DNA of 6,811 nt from an uncultured bacterium (GTDB lineage: Bacteria; Bacillota; Clostridia; Lachnospirales; Lachnospiraceae), in contig CAJMQQ010000087.1 of NCBI GenBank assembly GCA_905215625.1, positions 1-6,811 on the forward strand, written 5' to 3'. Each line of letters begins with the position of its first letter. Positions within the stretch are counted from its first letter, which is position 1. The position numbers and the translations under genes were made by a program. Shown one piece after another: positions 1 to 5,807 of this stretch. The notes beneath the pieces were generated by a model. The model had not been told where the DNA came from. It worked only from the letters and a program-made list of their open reading frames with translations, and made no database searches.

Positions 1-55
1 CGAACCCCCATCTACGGTTTTGGAGACCGCTGCTCTACCATTGAACTATTCCCCT
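1..55 (-). tRNA. tRNA-Trp (anticodon CCA), 3' end cut by window edge
   Basis: Read on the minus strand, the sequence starts with the acceptor arm AGGGGAA, then TA and a D-arm GTTC..GAGC that closes with one G-U pair. The anticodon arm GCGGT-CTCCAAA-ACCGT follows, with anticodon CCA at positions 23-21, which reads UGG (tryptophan). The variable region and the start of the T-arm (GGGGG then TTCG) run into the window edge, so about 20 nucleotides of the 3' end, including the acceptor partner strand, lie outside. The order and loop sizes are those of a normal bacterial tRNA-Trp. The identity is firm because the anticodon loop and the AGGGG acceptor start, both typical of bacterial tRNA-Trp, are visible. 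The gene diverges from the phosphofructokinase gene. Confidence 0.95.
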
Positions 56-90
56 TTAGGCTTTGCATCTGGCTGTTTGCCTCGTGCTCC

Positions 91-145
91 ATTATAATAG
101 CACAATCATCTGCGGCTGTCAATGATTATTTTTCAAGTTTTTTAA
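91..145 (-). promoter_or_regulatory. Sigma-A promoter of the tRNA-Trp gene with A/T-rich upstream element
   Basis: On the minus strand there is a perfect -35 TTGACA (122-117) and, 17 nt later, a -10 TATTAT (99-94). A perfect TATAAT (96-91) overlaps it but would need a 20-nt spacer. Transcription would start roughly 30 nt before the tRNA 5' end. Just upstream of the -35 the sequence is a run of A- and T-tracts (about 123-145), as expected for an UP element that binds the alpha subunits at strong stable-RNA promoters. The UP-element role is inferred. Confidence 0.8.
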
Positions 146-159
146 AAAATTTGAAAAAT
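128..159. repeat. A/T-rich 32-bp near-perfect palindrome
   Basis: The two 16-nt arms are complementary about a centre between 143 and 144 (TTTTTT then AAAAAA). The only imperfection is G137 opposite T150. It lies in the divergent spacer between the tRNA-Trp and phosphofructokinase promoters. It may simply be the UP-element A/T tract of the tRNA promoter, or a site of DNA curvature. No gene ends here, so a terminator role is not needed. Confidence 0.5.
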
Positions 160-199
160 TATGTGGAAACAGAGGATTTTTTGAAATAAGTGTGAAAAA

Positions 200-241
200 T
201 ATACAAATAATGAGCTTGTATACAAATTAAAATATACAAAT
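200..241 (+). repeat. Three copies of TATACAAAT upstream of the pfk promoter
   Basis: TATACAAAT occurs at 200-208, 219-227 and 233-241. The middle copy is part of a perfect 10-bp palindrome, TTGTATACAA (216-225). The cluster ends 15 nt before the pfk -35 box, a usual place for regulator sites. The GT..AC core resembles the half-sites of GntR-family operators, but A/T-rich repeats of this length can arise by chance, so a regulatory role is only a possibility. Confidence 0.4.
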
Positions 242-255
242 TATCTAATTGACGG

Positions 256-284
256 TTGAAAAGCGCGAAGTCATTTGCTATAAT
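256..284 (+). promoter_or_regulatory. Sigma-A promoter of the phosphofructokinase gene
   Basis: A -35 TTGAAA (256-261) is followed after exactly 17 nt by a perfect -10 TATAAT (279-284), preceded by TGC, an extended -10. Transcription would start near 291, giving a leader of about 28 nt with a Shine-Dalgarno AGGGGG at 304-309. This placement rules out the longer reading frame that opens at TTG 256, because that codon lies inside the -35 box. Confidence 0.85.
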
Positions 285-318
285 TGAAAGAAAGCGTGAG
301 AACAGGGGGATGTTTACT

Positions 319-1560
319 ATGGCGTTAAAGAAGAGAAACATTATTGTAGGACAGTCAGGGGGACCAACATCTGTTATTAATTCCAGTCTGGCAGGCGTTT
401 ATAAAACTGCCAAAGAGAGAGGATTTCACAAGGTATATGGAATGCTTCATGGGATTCAGGGGTTGTTAGACGAGCAGTATGTAGATTTATCGACTCAGAT
501 TCATTCCGACATGGACATTGAACTGTTAAAGAGAACGCCGTCTGCATTTTTAGGTTCCTGCCGTTACAAACTGCCGGAGATCCATACCAATCCAGAGGTC
601 TATGAAAAGATTTTTGGAATTCTGGATAAGCTGCAGATTGAAGTGTTTATCTACATTGGCGGTAATGACTCTATGGATACCATTAAAAAGCTGTCCGACT
701 ATGCCATTGTAAAGGGACACAGCCAGAAGTTTCTGGGGGTTCCCAAAACCATTGACAACGATCTGGCATTAACGGATCACACGCCTGGATTCGGCAGTGC
801 GGCCAAATATATTGGCGCTTCCACAAAAGAAATTATCCGGGATGCGCTGGGCCTTACCTATAATAAAAGCATGATTACCATTATCGAAGTCATGGGAAGG
901 AACGCAGGATGGCTGACCGGAGCTACTGCCTTGGCAAAGACGGAAGAATGCGAAGGGCCGGATCTGATTTATCTTCCGGAGATGCCATTTGATTTGGAAA
1001 AATGCTTAAAGAAAGTAAAAGAACTGCTGAAAAAGAAAAATTCGATTGTAATTGCAGTGTCAGAAGGAATTAAGCTGGCAGACGGCCGCTATGTCTGCGA
1101 ACTGTCCGGCGGCGGAGAGTATGTGGACGCCTTCGGCCACAAGCAGCTTCAGGGAACAGCGGCATACCTGGCTGGATTTATGGGAGCAGAGATTGGCTGT
1201 AAGACCAGAAGCGTTGAGTTTTCCACCCTTCAGAGAAGCGCGTCCCACATGGCATCCAGAGTAGATGTCAACGAGGCATTCATGGTAGGCGGCGCGGCAG
1301 TAAAGGCAGCAGATGAAGGCGATACCGGCAAGATGGTAGTCATTGACCGGATTTCTGACGATCCATATATGAGCGCGGCAGGTATCTATGATGTTCACCG
1401 CATTGCAAACAATGAAAAACTGGTTCCAAGAAACTGGATTAATAAAGAAGGAAACTATGTAACGGAAGAGTTCTTAAACTACATTGAACCATTGATTCAG
1501 GGCGATTATCAGCCGTTTATGGTCAATGGACTTCCGCAGCATTTGGTGCTGAAGCGGTAA
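319..1560 (+). CDS. pfp: 6-phosphofructokinase, PPi-dependent type
   Basis: This 413-residue cytoplasmic glycolytic enzyme phosphorylates fructose 6-phosphate to fructose 1,6-bisphosphate. Visible family motifs are the phosphoryl-donor loop GQSGGPT (11-17), GGNDS (114-118), the catalytic PKTIDND (142-148) and MGRNAGW (192-198). Family knowledge: ATP enzymes have Gly in place of D117 (GGDGS) and Gly in place of K143 (GTIDND), whereas Asp and Lys at these places mark pyrophosphate-dependent enzymes. Both are present, so PPi is the likely donor, which would make the step reversible and save ATP. At 413 residues it is longer than the roughly 320 of the short ATP enzymes, as usual for this clade. 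The start ATG 319 is chosen because AGGGGG (304-309) lies 9 nt upstream; ATG 310 would touch that site. The gene appears monocistronic. Donor specificity is inferred from motifs. Confidence 0.93.
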   Translation: MALKKRNIIVGQSGGPTSVINSSLAGVYKTAKERGFHKVYGMLHGIQGLLDEQYVDLSTQIHSDMDIELLKRTPSAFLGSCRYKLPEIHTNPEVYEKIFGILDKLQIEVFIYIGGNDSMDTIKKLSDYAIVKGHSQKFLGVPKTIDNDLALTDHTPGFGSAAKYIGASTKEIIRDALGLTYNKSMITIIEVMGRNAGWLTGATALAKTEECEGPDLIYLPEMPFDLEKCLKKVKELLKKKNSIVIAVSEGIKLADGRYVCELSGGGEYVDAFGHKQLQGTAAYLAGFMGAEIGCKTRSVEFSTLQRSASHMASRVDVNEAFMVGGAAVKAADEGDTGKMVVIDRISDDPYMSAAGIYDVHRIANNEKLVPRNWINKEGNYVTEEFLNYIEPLIQGDYQPFMVNGLPQHLVLKR

Positions 1561-1589
1561 GCTTTTACGGAAAATTTTGGTATAAATGT

Positions 1590-1650
1590 AAAAAAATCGG
1601 CGTCCTTTTCGTATAAAATCAATAAAATAAAGGGGATAGCCGATTTTTTT
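1590..1650 (+). terminator. Probable intrinsic terminator after pfk, A- and T-tracted on both sides
   Basis: A perfect 12-nt inverted repeat, AAAAAAATCGGC (1590-1601) and GCCGATTTTTTT (1639-1650), begins 30 nt after the pfk stop. The 37-nt interior can pair further (CCTTT with AAAGG) across a small internal loop. The 3' arm ends in seven T's, as in an intrinsic terminator, and the symmetric A-run would allow the same in reverse. The long interior makes it weaker than a standard terminator. Confidence 0.6.
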
Positions 1651-1739
1651 GTCGAAAAATGTGTGGCTATTTTGCAGGAAAAGGCGAAACAAGGATTATG
1701 GAAACTGGAGAAAGCGCATAAAATGTAAGACTTTACAAG

Positions 1740-1783
1740 TATATCACAGAAAGTTTGACAAGATTTGACATTCGTGATATATA
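1740..1783 (+). promoter_or_regulatory. Promoter of the HPr-like gene, with flanking inverted repeat
   Basis: A perfect -35 TTGACA (1755-1760), a 17-nt spacer and a -10 TATATA (1778-1783) preceded by TGA (extended -10) form a good sigma-A promoter, starting transcription about 45 nt before the ATG. A second TTTGACA lies one helical turn downstream (1764-1770). TATATCAC (1740-1747), upstream of the -35, is an exact inverted copy of GTGATATA (1774-1781), which overlaps the -10. That arrangement would suit a repressor operator, which is inferred. Confidence 0.7.
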
Positions 1784-1837
1784 TATTGCAACACAAATCA
1801 CTTTTAATTTTTTATTGTTATCAAAGGAGTTGTTTTT

Positions 1838-2077
1838 ATGAAACAGAGAAAAATTATGCTTCCTTCTATTTCCGCTGCAAAGGAATTTGTAAAAGAAGCA
1901 GGAAAATGTGACTTTGACATTGACGTATTTTATAACCGGGTCATCATTGATGCAAAATCATTATTAGGCGTATTAAGCCTGGATTTGACCAGAGTACTGA
2001 CAGTAGAGTATAACGGCGAAAACGAGGAGTTCGAAGAGCTGTTAGACGAATTAGAAAAGAACATTGCAGTTGCATAA
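1838..2077 (+). CDS. HPr-fold protein lacking the active-site histidine
   Basis: This 79-residue protein aligns over its whole length with HPr, the phosphocarrier of the sugar phosphotransferase system. The best anchor is DFDIDVFYNRVIIDAKSLLG (25-44), which lines up without gaps with the HPr stretch ending in KSIMG. Ser41 falls exactly on HPr Ser46, the site of HPr kinase. Counting back from there, the phosphorylated His15 is replaced by Ser10 and the catalytic Arg17 by Ser12. It therefore should not pass phosphate from enzyme I to sugar permeases. It might act as a regulatory decoy, or as a Ser-phosphorylated partner of a CcpA-like regulator; both are inference. The start is supported by AAAGGAG (1823-1829), 8 nt before ATG. 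It has its own promoter and terminator, so it is transcribed alone, just downstream of phosphofructokinase. Confidence 0.85.
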   Translation: MKQRKIMLPSISAAKEFVKEAGKCDFDIDVFYNRVIIDAKSLLGVLSLDLTRVLTVEYNGENEEFEELLDELEKNIAVA

Positions 2078-2090
2078 GAAAAGTGATGGT

Positions 2091-2125
2091 GAAAAGCAGA
2101 TTCTTTGGAGTCTGCTTTTCTTTTT
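2091..2125 (+). terminator. Strong intrinsic terminator of the HPr-like gene
   Basis: A 13-bp stem (2091-2103 with 2108-2120, one G-U pair) closes a 4-nt loop, TTTG, and is followed by TTTTT (2121-2125). It starts 13 nt after the stop codon and separates the HPr-like gene from the helicase gene. Confidence 0.93.
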
Positions 2126-2152
2126 CCCTTCTTTTCAGAACAGGGGAATCTG

Positions 2153-2161
2153 TGGTAGAAT
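2153..2161 (+). promoter_or_regulatory. Candidate extended -10 promoter of the nuclease-helicase gene
   Basis: TGG directly followed by TAGAAT (2156-2161) is an extended -10 element. No good -35 box is seen 17-18 nt upstream; only TTTTCA (2132-2137) is near. A promoter is expected here because a strong terminator lies just upstream. It would give a leader of about 25 nt with a weak AAAGGGG ribosome site (2175-2181), 10 nt before the ATG. Confidence 0.45.
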
Positions 2162-2191
2162 GAGAGGACAAGAGAAAGGGGACAGTCTGAT

Positions 2192-4579
2192 ATGAGCCAG
2201 GATTCTAACACAGTGATCCGGATTTCTGTCCGGAACCTGGTAGAGTTTGTTCTGCGATCCGGAGATTTGGACAACCGGAAGACAGCAGGATCACAAAAAG
2301 AAGCCATGCAGGCGGGAAGCCGTCTGCACCGCAAGATTCAAAAAAAGATGGGAGCCGGGTATCAGGCAGAAGTACCGTTAAAACATCAGATTCAGGAGGA
2401 AGGCTTTCTTATCCAGGTAGAGGGACGGGCAGACGGGATTCTGACAGAACCTTCCGGAGTGACCATTGATGAGATTAAATGTATGTATATGGATGTAAAC
2501 CGGCTGGAAGAGGCGGTTCCGGTGCATATGGCTCAGGCGGCCTGTTACGGCTATCTGTACGGCCTGGAACACGGTCTTTCTTCTATATGTATACAGATTA
2601 CTTACTGTAACATTGAAACCGAGGAAATCCGCCGGTTCCGGAAAGAATGGTCTTGGGAAGAATTGAGCCAGTGGTTTTCCGGGCTGATCCATGAATATGT
2701 AAAATGGGCTGAATATCTGTATCACAATGCAGTCCGAAGGACAGAATCTATAAAAGATTTGGAATTTCCCTACCCTTACCGGAAAGGGCAGAAGGAACTG
2801 GCAGTTTCTGTCTATAAAAGTATTGCCAGGGAGAGAAATTTGTTTATCCAGGCGCCTACAGGCATTGGAAAGACCTTATCCTGCGTGTATCCGTCTTTAA
2901 AGGCCATGGGGGAAGAAAAGGCTGACAAACTCTTTTATCTGACAGCGAAAACCATTACCAGGACCGTAGCGGAAGAGACGTTTCAGATTTTGCGGGAAAA
3001 GGGGCTTTATTTGAAAAGCGTGACCATTACGGCCAAAGAAAAGCTTTGTTTTCAGGAAAAACTGGAGTGCAATCCAGACGCCTGCCCCTATGCAAAAGGC
3101 CATTATGACCGGGTAAATGACGCAGTATTTGACATTATTCATCAGGAATTTGGAATAACCAGGGAGACGGTGCTCCAATACGCTAGGCAGTATCAAGTTT
3201 GTCCCTTTGAGTTCTGCCTGGACATTACCAATTGGACAGATGCCATTATCTGCGACTATAACTATGTGTTTGATCCGGATGTAAAGCTGAAACGGTATTT
3301 TGCAGAAGGGAACGCGACAGGAAAGTATCTGTTTTTGGTAGACGAGGCTCATAACCTGGTAGGACGGGCTAGGGAGATGTACAGCGCTGGGCTGAAAAAG
3401 GAAGACGTTCTCCTGGTTAAGCGGATTTTCCATAACCGTTCGGAAAAGATGAAAAAATTGTTGGATGCCAGCAACCGGGTGCTGCTGACGTTAAAACGGG
3501 AATGCACCAGGTACGAAATTCTTTCCAGCGTAGATTTTCTGATGCTGCATATCCGTCCGTTGTTTGAAGAACTGGAAAAATATTTAGACGAGCATCCGGA
3601 ATTTGAAGATCGGGATTTGGTTCTGGATTTTTATTTTAATCTGAGGGCCTTTTTATATGTCCAGGATCGTCTGGATGATCATTACCAGATTTACACCGAA
3701 CTGATGCCCTCCGGAGAGTTTCTGCTTCGCCTGTTCTGCGTCAATCCGGCGAAAAATTTAAAAGAATGTATGGATCAGGCAGTCAGCACCATATTTTTTT
3801 CTGCAACCCTTCTTCCGGTTCCATATTACAAAGAATTGCTGTCAGGAGATAAGGAAGAATACGCAGTTTATGCCAATTCCCCATTTCCAGGCAGTCATAA
3901 GCTCCTTTTAGTGGCCACAGAGGTCAGCAGCCGTTACAGTCGGAGAAACCAGAGGGAGTATGAAAAGACTTCAGACTATATAGAAGCCATTGTGAATGGA
4001 AAGCAGGGAAATTACCTGGTATTTTGTCCGTCTTATCAGTATATGAGAGAGATAGAGAGCATTTTGCGGGGGCGCTGGGAAAATGAACCGGAATACGGAT
4101 CAGACGGCAGGCAGAGGATGGAACTTCTGGTTCAGTCCCCCAATATGACGGAGCAGGAAAAGGAAGAGTTTCTGGCTGAATTTGACAAATCCGGGAGAAG
4201 CATGGCGGCGCTTTGCGTCATAGGAGGAGCATTTTCGGAAGGAATTGACCTGCGGGGAGAGAAATTAATCGGAGTAGTGATTATCGGCACTGGACTCCCC
4301 ATGGTTTGTACGGAACAGGAGATTTTAAAGGGATATTTTGACGAGAAAGAAGAAAAGGGATTTGACTACGCCTACCAATATCCAGGGATGAATAAGGTCA
4401 TGCAGGCGGCGGGACGGCTGATTCGAACCATGGAAGACAGGGGCGTGATTGCCCTGTTAGACGACCGGTTTTTGCAGGCGGATTACCAGTCCCTGTTCCC
4501 AAGAGAATGGGACGAATACTATCCGGTAAGCAGAAATCAGGTAAACGGGGTATTAGAGCAGTTCTGGAAAGAAGTATGA
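2192..4579 (+). CDS. RecB/Cas4-like nuclease fused to Rad3/DinG-family iron-sulfur DNA helicase
   Basis: This 795-residue cytoplasmic protein has two parts. Residues 1-180 carry PD-(D/E)XK nuclease motifs: H46, D81 in EGRAD, the DEIK signature (E94, K96) and Q115..Y119. Residues 185-795 form a superfamily-2 helicase of the XPD/Rad3/DinG type: Walker A APTGIGKT (221-228), four cysteines C286, C293, C298 and C337 placed to bind a 4Fe-4S cluster, DEAH (384-387), FFSATLLP (535-542), GGAFSEGIDLRGE (678-690) and the arginine-finger motif QAAGRLIR (738-745). C342 is an extra nearby cysteine. Family members unwind DNA 5' to 3' using ATP; here a nuclease could cut the unwound strand, suggesting DNA repair or replication-fork processing. 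All key residues of both domains appear intact. The substrate is not shown by the sequence. It is transcribed alone and converges on the LysR gene. Confidence 0.9.
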   Translation: MSQDSNTVIRISVRNLVEFVLRSGDLDNRKTAGSQKEAMQAGSRLHRKIQKKMGAGYQAEVPLKHQIQEEGFLIQVEGRADGILTEPSGVTIDEIKCMYMDVNRLEEAVPVHMAQAACYGYLYGLEHGLSSICIQITYCNIETEEIRRFRKEWSWEELSQWFSGLIHEYVKWAEYLYHNAVRRTESIKDLEFPYPYRKGQKELAVSVYKSIARERNLFIQAPTGIGKTLSCVYPSLKAMGEEKADKLFYLTAKTITRTVAEETFQILREKGLYLKSVTITAKEKLCFQEKLECNPDACPYAKGHYDRVNDAVFDIIHQEFGITRETVLQYARQYQVCPFEFCLDITNWTDAIICDYNYVFDPDVKLKRYFAEGNATGKYLFLVDEAHNLVGRAREMYSAGLKKEDVLLVKRIFHNRSEKMKKLLDASNRVLLTLKRECTRYEILSSVDFLMLHIRPLFEELEKYLDEHPEFEDRDLVLDFYFNLRAFLYVQDRLDDHYQIYTELMPSGEFLLRLFCVNPAKNLKECMDQAVSTIFFSATLLPVPYYKELLSGDKEEYAVYANSPFPGSHKLLLVATEVSSRYSRRNQREYEKTSDYIEAIVNGKQGNYLVFCPSYQYMREIESILRGRWENEPEYGSDGRQRMELLVQSPNMTEQEKEEFLAEFDKSGRSMAALCVIGGAFSEGIDLRGEKLIGVVIIGTGLPMVCTEQEILKGYFDEKEEKGFDYAYQYPGMNKVMQAAGRLIRTMEDRGVIALLDDRFLQADYQSLFPREWDEYYPVSRNQVNGVLEQFWKEV

Positions 4580-4600
4580 TCAGCAAAAAGGGCCATTCAG

Positions 4601-4632
4601 AAAAAATCCAGGAAGAGACGTTTCTTCCTGGA
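4601..4632 (-). terminator. Intrinsic terminator of the LysR-type gene
   Basis: A perfect 10-bp stem, TCCAGGAAGA (4607-4616) with TCTTCCTGGA (4623-4632), encloses a 6-nt loop. Read on the minus strand it is followed by TTTTTT (complement of 4601-4606). It lies 21 nt past the LysR stop codon. On the plus strand the hairpin is followed by AAAA, so it should not act as an efficient terminator for the convergent helicase gene, which has no other visible terminator. Confidence 0.88.
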
Positions 4633-4653
4633 AAAATTGGAATCCCTTCAAAT

Positions 4654-5529
4654 TTACAGCATTCCGATAAATTGTTTTGCTGCTTGGGAAATAGGCAGAT
4701 TTTCGTTATACGCCACAACCAGCTGACGGGAAGGGAGCTGTTCGCTGAGTTTTAAGACAAATAAATCCTGTTCGTTTTCCGGAATGCAGAAATCTGGTAC
4801 AAAGGCAATACCCAGGCCGATGCGGGCCAGATCTAAAAGCAGGTCGTTGCTGGTCAGTTCGATTTCCGGAACCAGATCCAGCCGGCTTCTCTGGAACATC
4901 CGGTGTAAAAATTCGCTTGTGGTGCTTTTTCTTGTGAGCATGAGAATCGGGTAATTCTGCAGCTCTTTTAAGGTCAGCACTTTGTCTTCCAATGGAAAAC
5001 TTTTCCGGTTGGCGATAAAAACATCCGAAAAGTCCTTGATGGGACGAATGTTCTGGGCGTTGGAAAGGCCGGAGTTGGGAAAGTTGGTTACAATAAAATC
5101 CACCTGGCCGTTTTCTAACAGGCGGGCGCATTCAATGGAGGTCTGGTTGGTTACCTTAATATGGACATTGGGGTACAATACATGGAATTTCTGCAGATAG
5201 GGTACCAGAAAGTAGCGGCATATGGTGTCGCTGGCCCCGATTCTTAACTGGCCGCCGTTTAAGGTATTGGCTTCTAAGAGCTGGTTTTCCCCCTTCTGAA
5301 TCAGGTTAATGGCCGGTTCAATATGTTTTAAGAGAATTTCTCCCTCCGGCGTCAGGGAAACCCGTTTGGTGCTGCGGATAAAAAGAGTCTGATTTAGTTT
5401 TTTTTCTAATACTTTAATGGATTGGCTGACTGCGGATTGGGATATAAACAGCTGCTTGGACGCCTCAGAAAAACTGAGGGTATTGGCAACATGGTAGAAC
5501 ACCTTGTATAATTCGTAATTAATATCCAT
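4654..5529 (-). CDS. LysR-family transcriptional regulator
   Basis: This 291-residue DNA-binding regulator has the usual length of its family. Residues 1-60 form the winged helix-turn-helix: FYHVANTLSFSEASKQL, then the recognition helix around SQSAVSQSIKVLEKKL (30-45), then the wing FIRSTKRVSLTPEG (50-63). A linker helix follows (64-90). Residues 92-291 form the periplasmic-binding-protein-like effector domain, starting GQLRIGASDTICRYFLVP. The ligand cannot be read from the sequence. Family members usually work as tetramers, often repress their own gene and often activate a divergent neighbour. Here the divergent neighbour is the sigma-like operon, but a 152-nt structured element lies between them. 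The start is set by AAGGAGG (5543-5537), 7 nt before the ATG. The gene has its own promoter and terminator. Confidence 0.95.
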   Translation of the reverse strand: MDINYELYKVFYHVANTLSFSEASKQLFISQSAVSQSIKVLEKKLNQTLFIRSTKRVSLTPEGEILLKHIEPAINLIQKGENQLLEANTLNGGQLRIGASDTICRYFLVPYLQKFHVLYPNVHIKVTNQTSIECARLLENGQVDFIVTNFPNSGLSNAQNIRPIKDFSDVFIANRKSFPLEDKVLTLKELQNYPILMLTRKSTTSEFLHRMFQRSRLDLVPEIELTSNDLLLDLARIGLGIAFVPDFCIPENEQDLFVLKLSEQLPSRQLVVAYNENLPISQAAKQFIGML

Positions 5530-5557
5530 TATTAGTCCTCCTTATAAATACAAGGCT

Positions 5558-5586
5558 ATTTTAACACGCAGCAATAAGATTGTAAA
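5558..5586 (-). promoter_or_regulatory. Promoter of the LysR-type gene
   Basis: On the minus strand TTTACA (5586-5581), a 17-nt spacer and TAAAAT (5563-5558) preceded by TGT make an extended -10 sigma-A promoter. Transcription would start about 20 nt before the ATG, with the AAGGAGG ribosome site in between. I could not single out a convincing T-N11-A LysR operator. Confidence 0.75.
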
Positions 5587-5625
5587 GAGGGGATTGTGGC
5601 AAAAAGGGGAATATGATAAAGTATA

Positions 5626-5777
5626 TGTAACAGTTCTGCCATGCGAAGATTCAGGCAGGAAAAGCGTTGAAAGCTTGTTTTCATAAGAGTTTTCCTGTCT
5701 GAATCTTCATAGGGCGGACGCCAGCCGCTTCTTGTCCGCTGCAAGCGGGCAAGAAGATGTATGGCAGAACTGTTACA
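5626..5777 (+). other. 152-nt structured inverted-repeat element: outer stem enclosing two hairpins
   Basis: The outer stem pairs 5626-5644 with 5759-5777 (19 bp; 5627-5642 is an exact inverted copy of 5761-5776). Inside, hairpin A pairs 5645-5663 with 5690-5708 (19 bp) and can extend through TGAAA/TTTCA near its tip. Hairpin B pairs 5728-5740 with 5744-5756 (13 bp). Each stem has one imperfection: G5643-T5760, G5655-T5698 and T5735-G5749. All three are G-U pairs in a plus-strand RNA but C-A mismatches on the other strand. GCGGAC (5714-5719) can instead pair with GTCCGC (5734-5739), excluding hairpin B. The element ends 17 nt before the ribosome site of the sigma-like gene, and no T-run follows it, so it is not a simple attenuator. 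It may be a structured leader RNA. Alternatively it is a miniature inverted-repeat element: the inner repeats ACAGTTCTGCCAT and its complement are each bordered by TA. Confidence 0.85.
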
Positions 5778-5807
5778 AAGTGTAAGAAAACATAAGGAGG
5801 TTTTGGG

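Noticed and set aside
256..318. Longer N-terminus for phosphofructokinase, starting at TTG 256 or ATG 310
   Set aside because: TTG 256 lies within the -35 box of a good promoter, and ATG 310 abuts the ribosome site. The conserved protein begins shortly after ATG 319, which has correct spacing.
1060..1398. Minus-strand open frame inside phosphofructokinase, and similar antisense frames within the helicase and LysR genes
   Set aside because: They are antisense to intact conserved genes and show no family motifs or ribosome sites.
1698..1721. Seven-codon open frame (METGESA) before the HPr-like gene, considered as a leader peptide
   Set aside because: It lies upstream of the mapped promoter, has no ribosome site, and no attenuator follows.
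4607..4638. Hairpin as a plus-strand terminator for the nuclease-helicase gene
   Set aside because: On the plus strand the stem is followed by A's and not T's; the T-run exists only on the minus strand.
5556..5744. Possible 62-residue minus-strand gene across the inverted-repeat element
   Set aside because: It is built from the stems of the structured element, has no plausible ribosome site or recognisable domain, and overlaps the LysR promoter.
5759..5800. Intrinsic transcription attenuator before the sigma-like gene
   Set aside because: No run of T's follows hairpin B or the closing arm of the outer stem, so a standard rho-independent attenuator is not supported.
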